DNA from: Planctomyces sp. SH-PL62
Lineage (GTDB): Bacteria; Planctomycetota; Planctomycetia; Isosphaerales; Isosphaeraceae
Direction: 5' to 3'
Assembly: GCF_001610895.1 (NCBI RefSeq)
Contig: NZ_CP011273.1
Coordinates: forward strand, 2,542,001-2,606,000
DNA: 64,000 nt
Each line of letters opens with the position of its first letter. The stretch's first letter is position 1. Position numbers and translations under genes: made by a program. Positions 63,166 to 64,000 of this stretch are shown in pieces. Below the pieces are notes generated by a model. The model was not told where the DNA came from and searched no databases. It saw only the letters and a program-made list of their open reading frames with translations.

Positions 63166-64000
63166 ATGACGGAAACTTCCGAGGCCACGACGCGAGTCCG
63201 GTATGGGGTGCTGGCCTTCCTGGCGGCGATGACGTTCGTCCTGTATCTGGACCGGGTCTGCATCGGGCAGGCGGCTCCTGCGATCCAGCGGGAGTTGGGG
63301 ATCTCGGATACGAGGATGGGGTGGGTGTTCTCGGCGTTCAGCCTGTCGTACGTGCTGTTCGAGATCCCGACGGGACGCTGGGGCGACCGCTACGGCTCGC
63401 GCGGGGTGCTGACGCGGATCGTGGTCTGGTGGTCGGTGTTCACGATGCTGACGGGGGCGGCCGGGGGGCTCATGAGCCTGCTGGCGATCCGGTTCCTGTT
63501 CGGCGCGGGGGAGGCGGGGGCCTTGCCGAACTCGGCCCGGGTGCTGCGGGTCTGGTTCTCGGACTCGGATCGGGGCCGGGCGCAGGGGATCGTGGCGACC
63601 TCGATGATGCTGGGAGGGACCTTCGCGCCGATGGTCAGCCAGCGGCTGATCGACGTCCTCGGCTGGCGGGGGACGTTCTGGGCCTTCGGCCTGGTCGGCC
63701 TGGCGTGGGCGGCGGCCTTCTACCTCTGGTTCCGCGACGACCCCGACTCCCACCCGGCGGCGAACGAGGCCGAGCGCCGACTGATCACCGAGGGGAGGGG
63801 GGGGGAGGACGTGTCGAACACCCACGCGCCGATCCCCTGGCCCCTGGTCTTCCGCTCGCCCGACGTCTGGCTGCTGGGCGGGGCCATGATCACGATGGCG
63901 GCGATCTACAACCTCTTGATCTCGTGGTATCCCAAGTATCTCCAGCAGGCGCGCGGGGTCTCGACGGGGGACTCGGCGAACCTCGCCAGCCTGGTGCTGG
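63166..64000 (+). CDS. MFS transporter of the anion:cation symporter type, 3' truncated by window
   Basis: The frame from ATG 63166 runs open to the window end (about 278 residues). GGAG lies 11 bases upstream. The sequence FLYLDRVCIGQAAPAIQREL (with V in the original before LYLDR) and GWVFSAFSLSYVLFEIPTGR, then GDRYGSRGVLTRIVVWWSVF, are typical of ACS-family MFS proteins (sugar-acid or organic-anion symporters). The RxGSR-type loop 2-3 motif and GAGEAGALPNSARVLRVWF are also present. It probably imports organic acids such as sugar acids. The C-terminal half is outside the window. Confidence 0.9.
   Translation, partial: MTETSEATTRVRYGVLAFLAAMTFVLYLDRVCIGQAAPAIQRELGISDTRMGWVFSAFSLSYVLFEIPTGRWGDRYGSRGVLTRIVVWWSVFTMLTGAAGGLMSLLAIRFLFGAGEAGALPNSARVLRVWFSDSDRGRAQGIVATSMMLGGTFAPMVSQRLIDVLGWRGTFWAFGLVGLAWAAAFYLWFRDDPDSHPAANEAERRLITEGRGGEDVSNTHAPIPWPLVFRSPDVWLLGGAMITMAAIYNLLISWYPKYLQQARGVSTGDSANLASLVL

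Overview
The window looks like chromosomal DNA of a planctomycete, most likely of the Isosphaeraceae (Paludisphaera/Singulisphaera-like). The GC content is very high throughout. Families concentrated in this phylum recur: DUF1501 proteins paired with c-type-heme DUF1549/DUF1553 proteins, a DUF1559 pseudopilin-like protein, a PVC-type beta-propeller cytochrome, Tat-exported Gfo/Idh/MocA and amidohydrolase proteins, and a PEP-CTERM/HAF-repeat protein. No rRNA, tRNA or CRISPR array was seen. The placement is inference from family content, not from a marker gene.

Layout. 1-4376: an E2-like acyltransferase, a long intergenic region with a dispersed repeat, then a locus in which two Rrf2 regulators flank a convergently transcribed gene for an extreme Met/Cys-rich protein. 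4827-10501: a Tat-exported DegT-like PLP protein, two overlapping amidohydrolase-family genes, a solitary DUF1501 gene and a small Cys protein. 10529-16824 (all minus): a sugar-hydrolase-like exported protein, an S41 peptidase followed by an alpha/beta hydrolase, and a DUF1559 protein followed by a small lipoprotein. 17157-24583: a heme DUF1549/1553-DUF1501 operon, an LLM oxidoreductase coupled to a small membrane protein, a YqgE/AlgH protein and an NHL-type exported protein. 24816-32630: poorly characterised envelope genes, a double M16 peptidase, a frameshifted membrane gene and a HEAT-like ORF of lower GC. 32995-38625: a Gfo/Idh protein, a poxB-cutC operon, and a complete IS4-family element. 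38801-43234: one 1477-residue secreted fusion of isochorismatase, ThuA, PVC beta-propeller, HEAT and cytochrome c parts. 43530-51789: a membrane protein, a PEP-CTERM protein, a second heme DUF1549/1553-DUF1501 operon and an OprO/P-like porin. 51991-64000: a spermidine-synthase-like locus apparently split by a one-base loss, an MsbA-like ABC exporter, a peptidase M61 fused to a carbohydrate-binding-like domain, a peptidase M48, another exported Gfo/Idh protein and the 5' part of an MFS transporter.

Most genes point to envelope functions and polysaccharide turnover: exported oxidoreductases, sugar-active and peptidase modules, and heme proteins used for carbohydrate breakdown in this phylum. 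The most distinctive items are the Met/Cys-rich protein bracketed by two Rrf2 regulators with a palindrome in the divergent region (2.0-3.9 kb), the five-module fusion (38.8-43.2 kb), and a two-hairpin intergenic repeat. One copy of that repeat was split by the IS4 element, leaving an 11-bp target duplication. Two genes are broken in G/C runs in a way that one added base would repair, so assembly error should be excluded before reading them as biology.
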